Shown: positions 1-7,381, numbered from the stretch's first letter. The stretch is DNA of 40,206 bases from Alistipes sp. (GCA_017504265.1 JAFVRN010000037.1:1-40206); one strand, 5' to 3'. Numbers and translations are program-made. The notes: generated by a model from the letters alone, not told the origin.

Positions 1-27
1 CAATCAGGTTAGCCCACGCAAATCGTG

Positions 28-97
28 AGCGGAACCTTTTGTTTGCAGAAAAATATGAATTTTACCAGAATTCAGAAGACAAACAAAAGCTAACGCT
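28..97. repeat. Imperfect inverted repeat downstream of the H1-like gene
   Basis: A 10-bp perfect inverted repeat (CTTTTGTTTG at 36-45, CAAACAAAAG at 80-89) is extended by a second pair of arms, AGCG at 28-31 and CGCT at 94-97, separated by symmetrical 4-nt mismatches. The loop is 34 nt and contains a smaller GAATTC-centred palindrome. There is no clean T-tract on either side, so it is not a textbook intrinsic terminator. It lies just beyond the stop of the leftward H1-like gene and could be a processing or termination structure, or a recombination end. Confidence 0.5.
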
Positions 98-148
98 TTC
101 TTGTGTTAAATATGTATGTGCAGCAATGCTACACGAATGAGGGAGGGG

Positions 149-325
149 TTAGTTCTTGCCAGCCTCTACAGAAACCTTGCGGAACTCCTTCATCAACTTC
201 TCAAGCTCCAACGAAGCCTTACGAGCGCGAGTTCCAGCAGCCTTATTACCTTTCTCTACCTGCAACGCTGCATCCTTTGAGAATGCCTCGAATGCCTCAT
301 TGATTTTTGCTACCAATTCGTTCAT
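149..325 (-). CDS. Histone H1-like small basic DNA-binding protein (58 aa)
   Basis: This 58-residue, lysine-rich, helical protein matches my recollection of the Bacteroidetes histone H1-like (Hc1-related) family, which is nearly all one amphipathic helix with a conserved centre (NKAAGTRARKASLE...LMKEFRK). Members are thought to bind DNA as nucleoid-associated proteins. I chose the ATG at 325 (MNELVAK) rather than an upstream in-frame start, because family members begin there and a good -7 promoter element (353-360) lies about 30 nt upstream; the longer reading would start almost on the promoter. It is monocistronic. The family call is by pattern memory, the start is inference. Confidence 0.8.
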   Translation of the reverse strand: MNELVAKINEAFEAFSKDAALQVEKGNKAAGTRARKASLELEKLMKEFRKVSVEAGKN

Positions 326-352
326 AGTGTCTATTGTTTTAGAATTCAACTG

Positions 353-360
353 CAAAGATA
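353..360 (-). promoter_or_regulatory. -7 promoter element of the H1-like gene
   Basis: Minus-strand TATCTTTG, an exact match to the Bacteroidetes -7 consensus TAnnTTTG, 27 nt before the chosen ATG. No TTG was seen at the usual distance of about 20 bp upstream. Confidence 0.6.
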
Positions 361-393
361 CTTATTTTTTGCAAATCAGATATCTATACGCAA

Positions 394-750
394 CTATTTT
401 CTGTTTCTATTGAAAGCAACAGACCTAGCTGTCATCATTTCCTCAACATCGCTGAGTGTTGTTGAATAGTCTTCGCGCTTATTCTTTTCCAACCATTCAT
501 CAATGTCTCTTTTTCTAAAGTATATTCTGTTACCTTGTTTAATGTGAGGTACCAACCTGTCATTAGTAATGCGATATATGGTTGACTTGGATTTATGCAT
601 ATACTCACATAGTTCTTTAGTATCCATTAGCTTATCTCCACTTTTGAGATCTACAAGGGTTAGAATGCAGCATTCCAGCGACTCTACTTTCTGTACAAGG
701 TCTGTAATAATACCATGCAACTCCTCATTTGTGATAGTGTTCTGTTCCAT
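394..750 (-). CDS. Excisionase-like HTH_17 protein (118 aa)
   Basis: A small DNA-binding protein of the MerR/excisionase-type HTH_17 class. Residues 1-40 are a predicted helical lead-in; residues 41-91 carry the domain, with the hallmark order MDTKELCEYM, STIYRI, VPHIKQGNRIYFRKRDIDEWL. In Bacteroidetes mobile elements such proteins sit beside tyrosine integrases and steer excision or control transcription. The ATG at 750 (MEQNTI) is preferred to a start at 843, because the upstream extension runs through the integrase terminator. It follows the integrase but has its own candidate promoter (TACCTTTC at 779-786). The domain is clear; the role as Xis is inferred from context and similarity to the five HTH repeats of the 1961-3028 gene. 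Confidence 0.8.
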   Translation of the reverse strand: MEQNTITNEELHGIITDLVQKVESLECCILTLVDLKSGDKLMDTKELCEYMHKSKSTIYRITNDRLVPHIKQGNRIYFRKRDIDEWLEKNKREDYSTTLSDVEEMMTARSVAFNRNRK

Positions 751-778
751 AGCCTTTTTTATGAAAGTATAGTGCACC

Positions 779-786
779 GAAAGGTA
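779..786 (-). promoter_or_regulatory. Candidate -7 element for the Xis-like gene
   Basis: Minus-strand TACCTTTC differs from TAnnTTTG at one base, 29 nt before the ATG at 750 and just downstream of the integrase terminator. A run of T lies in the -33 area. It would give the Xis-like gene expression independent of the integrase. Confidence 0.35.
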
Positions 787-802
787 ATAAGGTTTACGAA
801 AT

Positions 803-840
803 GATAAAAAAATGAGACCTCTATGTTTTGTAGAGGTCTC
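803..840 (-). terminator. Intrinsic terminator after the integrase
   Basis: A perfect 10-bp stem (GAGACCTCTA at 814-823 with TAGAGGTCTC at 831-840, loop 7 nt) is followed on the minus strand by ATTTTTTTA. It lies 6 nt after the integrase stop and closes the five-HTH/integrase operon. Confidence 0.85.
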
Positions 841-845
841 CAATC

Positions 846-1958
846 TTACTTCAAGCTGATTGCATTTGCTGATTTTCTTTTCTCATTATCCATAATATCA
901 GCGTAGATTTGAGTGGTCGAAATAAACCTGTGTGTCAACATTTTGCTTACAGTATACAGATCAGTTCCCATTGCTAATTGCAATGTGGCAAATGTGTGCC
1001 TGAAGCAGTGAAATGTTATATGCTTGGTAATACCAGCTCGTTTTAACCATCTTTTAAGAGGGGCGTTAAGCATTCCACGTGCAAAATCCTCGAACACTTT
1101 ACCTTCCTTTTTGCGTTTACCACAGTAGGACAAAGCCTCTTCACTAATATGTAATGTTGCTTCGGTCTCCGTTTTCTCAGTGCGTATTCTCATGCACCAA
1201 CCACCATCTGGAGCCTTGACAATATGTTTCCACTCCAACTGTATAATATCACTAACACGCAGTCCAGTGAAGCAGGAGAAGATCGCAGCTCTGCGTAATA
1301 CCGGGATATCGCAAGGAGTAGTATCGAGACGTTTTAATTCCTCTAAGGTCAGATACTCTCTTTTAGTCTCGACATACTCTATCTTATCAAGGTAGTCATT
1401 GATATTCTCTTTGAGCAGCCTATCACGGTATGCTCTTTTGAGTACTGCTCTAAAAGTAGAGAAGTATGACGCCTTGGTATTAGTGTGCATTGCGACACCT
1501 GGACGCCTTACAGAAGTAGCTGTTAATAAGTACTCACCAAATTTCTTGGCAACATCTACATCTAACTCCTCAAATGAACATTTACCGTGTATAAATTTTT
1601 CAAAGTGTTGATACGACCCCCACCATTTGCTATTACTTGGCTTACCCTCGGCTAAATTTCTGTAATACTCCAGAAAATCACCTTTCATTTTAGACTTATC
1701 CAAAAAGCCAAACTGTTCATTGATGATGGACTCTGTACGACAAGCTAAAATACCTTCTGCACGAGTCATCATTTTGACATTGTAAGCTCTTTCCTTATCA
1801 GTTTTGGGCTTGTCATACACATAAATTCCAAGCGACTCTTTATATACGCGCTTCATCTTATCCTTTAAGAAGATTGCTGGACTATAGCGCAGATATAGCG
1901 ACGACTTACCGTTTTTGATAGGTCGCTTAACAAGTAATACTCTCGAAGTTACTGACAT
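846..1958 (-). CDS. Tyrosine-type recombinase/integrase (370 aa)
   Basis: A site-specific recombinase of the Bacteroidetes tyrosine integrase type. The N-terminal ~90 residues resemble the arm-binding domain, residues ~95-185 the SAM-like core-binding domain, and ~200-365 the catalytic domain. The catalytic set is complete: R234 (TGLRVSD), K262, H317 and R320 (HCFRH), H343 (LTHRF) and nucleophile Y352 (TQIYADI). It starts 2 nt after the stop of the five-HTH gene, so the two are one transcript, ended by a terminator at 803-840. Its target is not proven. The neighbouring mnmE 3' end and the mnmE-like fragment at 3059-3100 suggest mnmE, a known island integration site (as for SGI1 at trmE), but the fragment's inverted orientation is unexplained. 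Confidence 0.95.
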   Translation of the reverse strand: MSVTSRVLLVKRPIKNGKSSLYLRYSPAIFLKDKMKRVYKESLGIYVYDKPKTDKERAYNVKMMTRAEGILACRTESIINEQFGFLDKSKMKGDFLEYYRNLAEGKPSNSKWWGSYQHFEKFIHGKCSFEELDVDVAKKFGEYLLTATSVRRPGVAMHTNTKASYFSTFRAVLKRAYRDRLLKENINDYLDKIEYVETKREYLTLEELKRLDTTPCDIPVLRRAAIFSCFTGLRVSDIIQLEWKHIVKAPDGGWCMRIRTEKTETEATLHISEEALSYCGKRKKEGKVFEDFARGMLNAPLKRWLKRAGITKHITFHCFRHTFATLQLAMGTDLYTVSKMLTHRFISTTQIYADIMDNEKRKSANAISLK

Positions 1959-1960
1959 AT

Positions 1961-3028
1961 CTATATATTTTTTTGTTTACTATTCATTAGCCCATCTAGT
2001 TCTGGCTTTGATATCTTTATGTATTTCCCTTCTTTATGTGTCGGGATATTATATCGTTTGATATATTGGTACAATGCATCTCTGCTTATACTATATTTCG
2101 AAATAGCTTCTTCAACAGTATAATACTCTGGTTGCGGAAACTTCTTGCGCATCAGTTCATCAAAGTGCTCTTTTGAGTAATATCCTTTGTTGCCTTTTCG
2201 CATTTTAGGAACAGGATTCTTATAAATAAGAACTGAGACATAGTGTGGATCCAAACCATAAATATTATTGATATCCTCCATTGTGTACCATTCCTTAATA
2301 TTAGGATCGGGAAGTCTACTTGCCAATAATTCGTCAATATGTTTTTTCGAATAGTGCACTTTCCCGTTAATTCTCATTCGAGGGACCATATTATTAGATA
2401 CGCACCCGTGAACACCTTGAACTGAAATGTCATATTTCTGACATACTTCCTCAAGTGTGTACCATTCTGAGATGTCCGGATCGGGAGTGTTTAGAGAAAA
2501 GCATCTGTCAATATGCTTCTTGCTAAAATATGTCTTATTCCCGTGCTTCAGTCTCGGAATGTTTTTAGTCGCTGCATACTTGAAAACAGTATCCTTGCTA
2601 ACCTTAAATTTTTCGATGACCTCTGCCGTCGAGTAGTACTCTGCCACAGGTTTGGAGATCACACGCCTTACCTGGTAAGGAATATTCGTTTTGAACAAAG
2701 CATCTATATCAACTCTGCGGATAAAAATCTTCCTATTCATCTTAATACAATTTATCTTTCCTGTTACGCAGTATCTATAAACCGTCGTACTGGATATGCC
2801 CATAAGTTTGGCAACATCATCGCAAGACAGATACTCCTTTTTAAGTGTAGTGGGAGATGGAGATGGAAGGTTTTCTCCTTCGAGGACTTTTTCTAACTTT
2901 TGCTCTCTTTTTTCGGTTTTATAGTTTCGTTGCGAACATTGGTGAGAGCAGAACCTTGTTGTCATTTTGTGGGCGGTAAATTTCTTTCCACAAAACTCGC
3001 ACACCTTTGTTACTTCAATTTTGCTCAT
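1961..3028 (-). CDS. Zinc-finger protein with five tandem excisionase-type HTH domains (355 aa)
   Basis: The protein opens with a compact Cys4 motif (C10, C13, C27, C31; CxxC-x13-CxxxC), then a charged and Pro/Ser-rich linker, then five consecutive HTH_17/MerR-like domains at about 65-113, 129-177, 188-236, 246-294 and 301-348. Each has the same plan: E[YW][YLT]x, a hydrophobic helix, the S-x-x-x-[LV] recognition helix, a basic wing (P-R-L/M-K/R-x-G-N-K-x-Y) and [SI]K-x-H-I/F-D-E-L. The repeat spacing is 55-64 residues. Domains 2-5 are joined by short conserved PDP/PQP linkers, so they could lie along DNA in register. It is co-transcribed with the integrase, so I infer a recombination directionality or regulatory factor with an extended DNA site. 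I know of no characterised homologue; the function is inference, the domain reading is direct. Confidence 0.8.
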   Translation of the reverse strand: MSKIEVTKVCEFCGKKFTAHKMTTRFCSHQCSQRNYKTEKREQKLEKVLEGENLPSPSPTTLKKEYLSCDDVAKLMGISSTTVYRYCVTGKINCIKMNRKIFIRRVDIDALFKTNIPYQVRRVISKPVAEYYSTAEVIEKFKVSKDTVFKYAATKNIPRLKHGNKTYFSKKHIDRCFSLNTPDPDISEWYTLEEVCQKYDISVQGVHGCVSNNMVPRMRINGKVHYSKKHIDELLASRLPDPNIKEWYTMEDINNIYGLDPHYVSVLIYKNPVPKMRKGNKGYYSKEHFDELMRKKFPQPEYYTVEEAISKYSISRDALYQYIKRYNIPTHKEGKYIKISKPELDGLMNSKQKNI

Positions 3029-3058
3029 ATGAGAGATATAAGTGTAGATGTCTATTAT

Positions 3059-3100
3059 CTGGGCGATATCACCGGCGAAATAAACTCCGATGATATTCTA
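3059..3100 (+). pseudogene. mnmE 3'-segment fragment, inverted relative to the intact gene
   Basis: Read on the plus strand, these 14 codons give LGDITGEINSDDIL, against LGEITGEITSDDIL near the C-terminus of the intact MnmE (minus strand, 3419-3460). By hand count 34 of 42 bases agree, and most differences fall at third codon positions, so the piece derives from a functional mnmE of a different lineage rather than from decay of the local gene. The terminal FCIGK part is not conserved. It may be an attachment-site remnant, but it points the wrong way for a simple attL/attR direct repeat. Confidence 0.7.
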
Positions 3101-3152
3101 AGTGAGATAACATCTACTTGTTATGAAATTGGGATTTTGGTTTGATTTTAGA

Positions 3153-3202
3153 TTGCACCTCATTGCACTCCATTTCACTCCGTTGCGCCTCATTGCAAAC
3201 TT
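3153..3202. repeat. Helically phased 10-bp tandem repeat, 4-5 units
   Basis: Successive 10-mers read TTGCACCTCA, TTGCACTCCA, TTTCACTCCG, TTGCGCCTCA and then TTGCAAACTT, whose first five bases match. The consensus is TTGCaCcTCa with a period of one DNA turn. It lies 125-175 bp upstream of the start of the five-HTH gene. Such phasing is expected for cooperative binding to one face of DNA. Confidence 0.75.
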
Positions 3203-3315
3203 GGTGAAATCTCTTTAATAGTGGTAGGACAGGTGATGATATCTGACATTGTGGGACAAATATGGCCCAAAAAAGTGATAAACTATGCTATATCAATGAC
3301 AACTTGACTTTATCA

Positions 3316-3350
3316 CAAAAACACGAAAGGCGCTCTAAATGAGCGCCTTT
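3316..3350 (-). terminator. Intrinsic terminator of the parA-mnmE operon
   Basis: A perfect 10-bp stem (AAAGGCGCTC 3326-3335, GAGCGCCTTT 3341-3350, loop taaat) followed on the minus strand by CGTGTTTTTG. It lies 33 nt past the mnmE stop. Its presence suggests the mnmE 3' flank is the native one. Confidence 0.8.
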
Positions 3351-3382
3351 GATAGTTTATGATAGCTAATGATAAAGTGATT

Positions 3383-4738
3383 TTACTTGCCGATGCAGAA
3401 TTTGGAGAAGATTGAGTGCAGGATGTCGTCGGAGGTGATTTCGCCGGTGATTTCGCCGAGGTGGTGGAGAACTTGGCGTAGATCCTCGCTAAGGAGATCG
3501 GAGGGAGCATTATGCCTAAGCGACTGTTCTGCATCGTGTAGAGCAGAAAGAGCCTGGCGTAGGGCATCGTAGTGGCGTATGTTGGTGACATACACATCGT
3601 CGCCGCCATAACTTGGCGTAGATATAATCGTACGCAGCTTCGATATAAGTTCATCGATGCCATACCCCTCCTTAGCCGATATATAAAGGTATGGCTCATC
3701 GCTGTGTTGAGACGCAATATCTATCTTATCAACCTTATTGATAAGGCGCACATAGTGTTGCTCTTCGCTAATGTTTATCCTCTCAAATACAGGATACTCT
3801 GCGCTCGCCACATGCAATACGATATGTGCCATATCAATCGCCTTATGTGTGCGTTCTATACCCATCTGCTCCAATTCGTTGTGCGTACTATGTATGCCCG
3901 CTGTGTCTATGAAACGGTAGCGTATGCCATCTATTGTACGTGTGGCTTCGATAGTATCTCGGGTAGTGCCTGCAATGTCGGATACGATAGCTCGCTGCTC
4001 CTCTACAAGACGGTTTAGCAGAGTACTCTTGCCAACGTTTGGCTCGCCCACAATAGCCACTAAAACACCATCTTTAATGGCGTTACCTAATGCAAAAGAT
4101 GATATAAGTTTTTTGAGCTGATATTCTATCTTGCCAAGCATCTCCGATAGGGTATCGCGGTTGGCAAATTCGACATCCTCCTCCGAGAAGTCGAGCTCCA
4201 ACTCCAGCAGTGAGCATAGTCTGAGAAGCTCCTCTCGTAGTGATGATAGTAGTTGGGCATAATCGCCACGCATCTGTTTTGCAGCTACGCGATGTGACCA
4301 CTTGGAGTCGGAGGCGATAATGTCTGCAACGGCTTCAGCTCGGCTAAGGTCGAGTTTGCCGGCAAGGAAGGCACGACGTGTAAACTCTCCTGCGGTAGCC
4401 ATTCGTGCGCCATGCTCTATGGCAAGTTGCATCAGTCGTGACGCTATGTACTCCGAGCCGTGGATTGTAAACTCCACGGTATCATCTCCCGTATACGACC
4501 TCGGTGCGCGGAACAGAGCAACCACCACATCATCGAGAAACTCGCCGTCGCTATCTATTAACTCGCCATAGTGCAACGTGTATCCCTCGGCATCGCATAG
4601 CGTCTGACGACCACGAAAGAGTTTATCGGCAATCTCTATTGCTCGGTTACCGCTTAGGCGAATCATCATTACTGCACCTCCTGCTGCGGTTGCAGGAGCT
4701 ACGATAGTCGATTGTGTATCAAGTATCTCGATATTCAT
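3383..4738 (-). CDS. mnmE: tRNA uridine-5-carboxymethylaminomethyl(34) synthesis GTPase MnmE
   Basis: With MnmG (not in this window) this GTPase installs the carboxymethylaminomethyl group on U34 of certain tRNAs. Residues 1-120 form the formyl-tetrahydrofolate-binding N-domain, then a helical domain interrupted by the G domain: P-loop GEPNVGKST (231-239), switch DIAGTTRD (254-261), DTAGI (278-282) and NKVD. The C-terminal FCIGK with catalytic Cys448 is intact. The 451-aa length is normal. It begins 17 nt after the lytic transglycosylase stop and is last in the leftward parA operon, followed by a terminator. Its 3' end is a plausible integration target for the neighbouring recombinase, but the coding end appears undamaged. 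Confidence 0.97.
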   Translation of the reverse strand: MNIEILDTQSTIVAPATAAGGAVMMIRLSGNRAIEIADKLFRGRQTLCDAEGYTLHYGELIDSDGEFLDDVVVALFRAPRSYTGDDTVEFTIHGSEYIASRLMQLAIEHGARMATAGEFTRRAFLAGKLDLSRAEAVADIIASDSKWSHRVAAKQMRGDYAQLLSSLREELLRLCSLLELELDFSEEDVEFANRDTLSEMLGKIEYQLKKLISSFALGNAIKDGVLVAIVGEPNVGKSTLLNRLVEEQRAIVSDIAGTTRDTIEATRTIDGIRYRFIDTAGIHSTHNELEQMGIERTHKAIDMAHIVLHVASAEYPVFERINISEEQHYVRLINKVDKIDIASQHSDEPYLYISAKEGYGIDELISKLRTIISTPSYGGDDVYVTNIRHYDALRQALSALHDAEQSLRHNAPSDLLSEDLRQVLHHLGEITGEITSDDILHSIFSKFCIGK

Positions 4739-4755
4739 AGCTGCAATATTGATGA

Positions 4756-6156
4756 TTATATGGCACTCACACGAAGACGTTGCCCTATGCGTAGCGAGTT
4801 AGCATTCTTGATATTGTTCCACGTCATCAGTTGCTTTACTGTGCGGCCATACCTACGTGCGATGGCACCCAGCGTATCGCCTTTCTTTACGGTGTGATAC
4901 TTGGCGGGAGGTGCTTCGCTGCGCTTCTTCTCGATATTTGCCGGTATTATATACTCTTTGAGGAATGTAGAGTCTTTGGCATGTATAGCCTCCTCGTTGG
5001 CTATATACTCCGATATATACTCTGCTGGCAGCGTAAGCGCATAGCTCTTAGTCGTTGCGGGAATTATCGAGAGTGTATACTGAGGGTTAAGCATTTTTAG
5101 TACCTCGATGTCGATATCTATTGTCGATGACACCTGTTCGAGGTGCATAGGACGGTTAATCATTATCGTATCGGTAATCATCGGCGTGGGCGCAGGTTCG
5201 TACTCTACGCCGTGTGCCTCATGGTAGGCAAAGGCATACGTAGCACCCATAAACAGTGGTACATAGCTACGTGTCTCGCGTGGCAGATGGTAGTATACAT
5301 CCCAGAAATCGCCATTATAGCTATTGCGATCGCCACCGGAGCGTGTGATAGCCTTATTGACATTACCCGGTCCGCAGTTGTATGATGCTATGGCCAATGT
5401 CCAATCGCCATACAGATCGTACATACTCTTTAAGTAGCGACAGGCGGCACGCGTGGCAAGCAGCGGATTGCAACGCTCATCCACCAATGAGTTGATCTCC
5501 AAACCATACTCCTTGCCCGTGGGTAGCATAAACTGCCATAATCCTTTAGCTCCGGCACGTGATGTAGCCAATGGATTTAGCCCCGACTCCACAACAACCA
5601 AAGCTCGTAGCTCTATCGGTAGTCCGGCCTTGACCAACTCCTCTTCAATCATAGGGAAGTAGTGATAGGCATACCCCATGATATGTGCATACGAAGGCGA
5701 ACAGAAACGCTCAATAGCACGACGTACCTCGTGGTTGTATTGTAGTGGTACGGGCGACATGAGGGCTTGTAGTCGCTGAACATATGTCGAGTCGCCAATG
5801 CTTGATGTCGGAAGCTGAGAACAGCTGTCCACAGTTACAAACTCCGAGAAGTAACGGTTGTATGCCTCTATGGTGCTTGTCTTGCGCCACATAGCAACCA
5901 GTGAGTCTATTTGGCGTGGTGTATTGCGCTTAGGCTCTGCCCTCTTTGGTGTATCTACGACATCGCTATATTTCAGGCTGTCTGTTGTAATACCATAAAT
6001 GCTATCACGGCGTATAGCTACCTCCTCTGGAGGTGTATATTGTTTTTGTTTGCGGCGATTAGGACGCTTGTCCAAGTCGTAGGCATAGCTTCCAACCGCT
6101 GATATAAGCACAAAGAGTGATAGCAGGGTAATACGTCTAAACGATAGTAGCTTCAT
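4756..6156 (-). CDS. MltD-like lytic transglycosylase with C-terminal LysM domain (466 aa)
   Basis: A periplasmic or outer-membrane-associated murein-cleaving enzyme. It has an N-terminal signal peptide (residues 1-25, VGSYA cleavage region), a charged linker, an SLT domain (about 160-310) with catalytic Glu190 in VESGLNP, then GAKGLWQFM and the ASYNCGPGNV motif, and one LysM peptidoglycan-binding module at about 418-465 (YHTVKKGDTL...RIGQRLRV). E. coli MltD carries more LysM repeats; one is common in Bacteroidetes. The gene follows DUF5683 by 4 nt. Its long-standing linkage with parAB suggests shared expression of segregation and wall-growth functions, but a direct functional tie is inference. 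Confidence 0.92.
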   Translation of the reverse strand: MKLLSFRRITLLSLFVLISAVGSYAYDLDKRPNRRKQKQYTPPEEVAIRRDSIYGITTDSLKYSDVVDTPKRAEPKRNTPRQIDSLVAMWRKTSTIEAYNRYFSEFVTVDSCSQLPTSSIGDSTYVQRLQALMSPVPLQYNHEVRRAIERFCSPSYAHIMGYAYHYFPMIEEELVKAGLPIELRALVVVESGLNPLATSRAGAKGLWQFMLPTGKEYGLEINSLVDERCNPLLATRAACRYLKSMYDLYGDWTLAIASYNCGPGNVNKAITRSGGDRNSYNGDFWDVYYHLPRETRSYVPLFMGATYAFAYHEAHGVEYEPAPTPMITDTIMINRPMHLEQVSSTIDIDIEVLKMLNPQYTLSIIPATTKSYALTLPAEYISEYIANEEAIHAKDSTFLKEYIIPANIEKKRSEAPPAKYHTVKKGDTLGAIARRYGRTVKQLMTWNNIKNANSLRIGQRLRVSAI

Positions 6157-6160
6157 TGTA

Positions 6161-7381
6161 CTAAAATTTCAAACTCAGATTGACTCCGACCGTAGGTTTG
6201 GAGTTTACCGGAGTGACATCGAAATATGGTTCCATATTCATTGTGAGGTCATCCGAAATGTCATAATCCTGAAGATGTGCATCGACGTGTGCATCAATGA
6301 TTTGTAGCAGGTATACTCCGGCGGTTAGCAGGATACACAAATCTCGGTTACGTCGATAGCTATCTTTGAGGTTTTTAAGAAATGTTGCCGAGTAGTTGCC
6401 ACGGAACTCGTCGGCAGCACCATTAGGGTATTTATCGGGGTTATTATCGTAATCGACACGTAGCGTATAAGCCGTCTTAAAGCGTTTATATCCACGGTTG
6501 TTCCAGTCGATGGTATATATAGTCGAAGCCAAGCCGCCAACGACGATAGGCACACGCCAATAACTCTTGTTGTATATCTGTCCGGCACCAGGGCATATTG
6601 TCGATAGGGTAGTTGCCTTCTTTACTTGCGACACGTCATTTGTGGAGTAGTTTACCGCGGCATCACCAATGAAATAGATATAGGTTGCTATGGCCACTCC
6701 TGCGTATACCTGTCGTAGCGTGTTGTGGCGTATCATCTTGGTTTGCAGCTCATCCAACTCGGGAGTGCGCATATAGCCGTGATCGACAAGATATTGGTCA
6801 TACTCCGCTTTTAGCGGCTTATACTGCTTATGCTCGTATGCAAACATTCCTACCGAAGCTCCGACCAAAGGATATAACACACCAAGCTTCCAATATTGTT
6901 TGTTGTATATCTGTCCGAAGCCGGGTAGTGGTAACGACAGCCAGCACATCTTCGATAGACCCATAGAGTCGCTTATGAAGGGCTTCTTTACCTCGCCACG
7001 TTTGTTGAGACGTATGCGCTCACCGTTGGGCGCGATGCTGTCGCCCTTGCTTCTGATTACCGAGTCGCGATGAACTCTCTCTGCTACGACCTTACGCACC
7101 GAGTCACGCGCATTCTCGTCGAGTGAATCAAATTGTTTTAGCTGACCTCCTGCAATGGAGTCGAGGTAGTGAAAATAGATAGAGTCACGACGTGCCGCCG
7201 CAGATGCCTCAGCACGAAGTATTGCCGCCGAGTCGATGGGGACAAGACCTCCCTGATTGATAGTACGCACATTGCCACGCAGACGTTCACGGCTCAGCGT
7301 CTGTTGTGCCGAAAGCTCGCCACACGATGCTATAACCGCCAAAAAACCAACTATGGCAAATATGACCTTGCGAATACTCAT
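6161..7381 (-). CDS. DUF5683-type membrane protein with two copies of the PGxGQIYNKxYW motif (406 aa)
   Basis: An exported membrane protein of unknown function found next to parB in many Bacteroidetes. It has an N-terminal signal (VIASCGELSAQ; possibly a lipobox at IASC), a charged, Asp/Ser/Arg-rich region to about residue 140, then two motif-bearing segments: PGFGQIYNKQYWK (153-165) and PGAGQIYNKSYWR (264-276). Each is followed by a hydrophobic stretch and then [NK]xx[YG]YK[RP][FL]. The ATG at 7381 is chosen because the signal peptide starts there; a GTG at 7405 overlaps the parB stop. The family name is recognised from the motif; the biochemical role is not known. Confidence 0.8.
   Translation of the reverse strand: MSIRKVIFAIVGFLAVIASCGELSAQQTLSRERLRGNVRTINQGGLVPIDSAAILRAEASAAARRDSIYFHYLDSIAGGQLKQFDSLDENARDSVRKVVAERVHRDSVIRSKGDSIAPNGERIRLNKRGEVKKPFISDSMGLSKMCWLSLPLPGFGQIYNKQYWKLGVLYPLVGASVGMFAYEHKQYKPLKAEYDQYLVDHGYMRTPELDELQTKMIRHNTLRQVYAGVAIATYIYFIGDAAVNYSTNDVSQVKKATTLSTICPGAGQIYNKSYWRVPIVVGGLASTIYTIDWNNRGYKRFKTAYTLRVDYDNNPDKYPNGAADEFRGNYSATFLKNLKDSYRRNRDLCILLTAGVYLLQIIDAHVDAHLQDYDISDDLTMNMEPYFDVTPVNSKPTVGVNLSLKF

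Larger units (their letters stand above)
3029..3382. other. Intergenic control/attachment region between the five-HTH gene and mnmE
   Basis: This 354-bp gap has no convincing gene. From left to right it holds an 8-bp inverted repeat pair (GTAGATGT 3044-3051, ACATCTAC 3110-3117) enclosing an mnmE-like fragment, a 10-bp phased repeat (3153-3202), a weak -7-like CATATTTG on the minus strand (3257-3264), inverted repeats GTGATAAA/TTTATCAC (3275-3282, 3309-3316) and ATAAACTAT/ATAGTTTAT (3278-3286, 3352-3360), and the mnmE terminator (3326-3350). It must contain the promoter of the five-HTH/integrase operon; I could not place it with confidence. Confidence 0.6.

Noticed and set aside
2900..3145. 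Possible 81-aa plus-strand gene ending after the mnmE-like segment
   Set aside because: Its first half is antisense to the zinc-finger/HTH gene, and only about 14 codons resemble a known protein; treated as an mnmE fragment.
4810..4835. parS-like half-site TGTTCCACGT in the lytic transglycosylase gene
   Set aside because: Only the left half matches the palindromic parS; the right half has no similarity and it lies in the LysM coding sequence.
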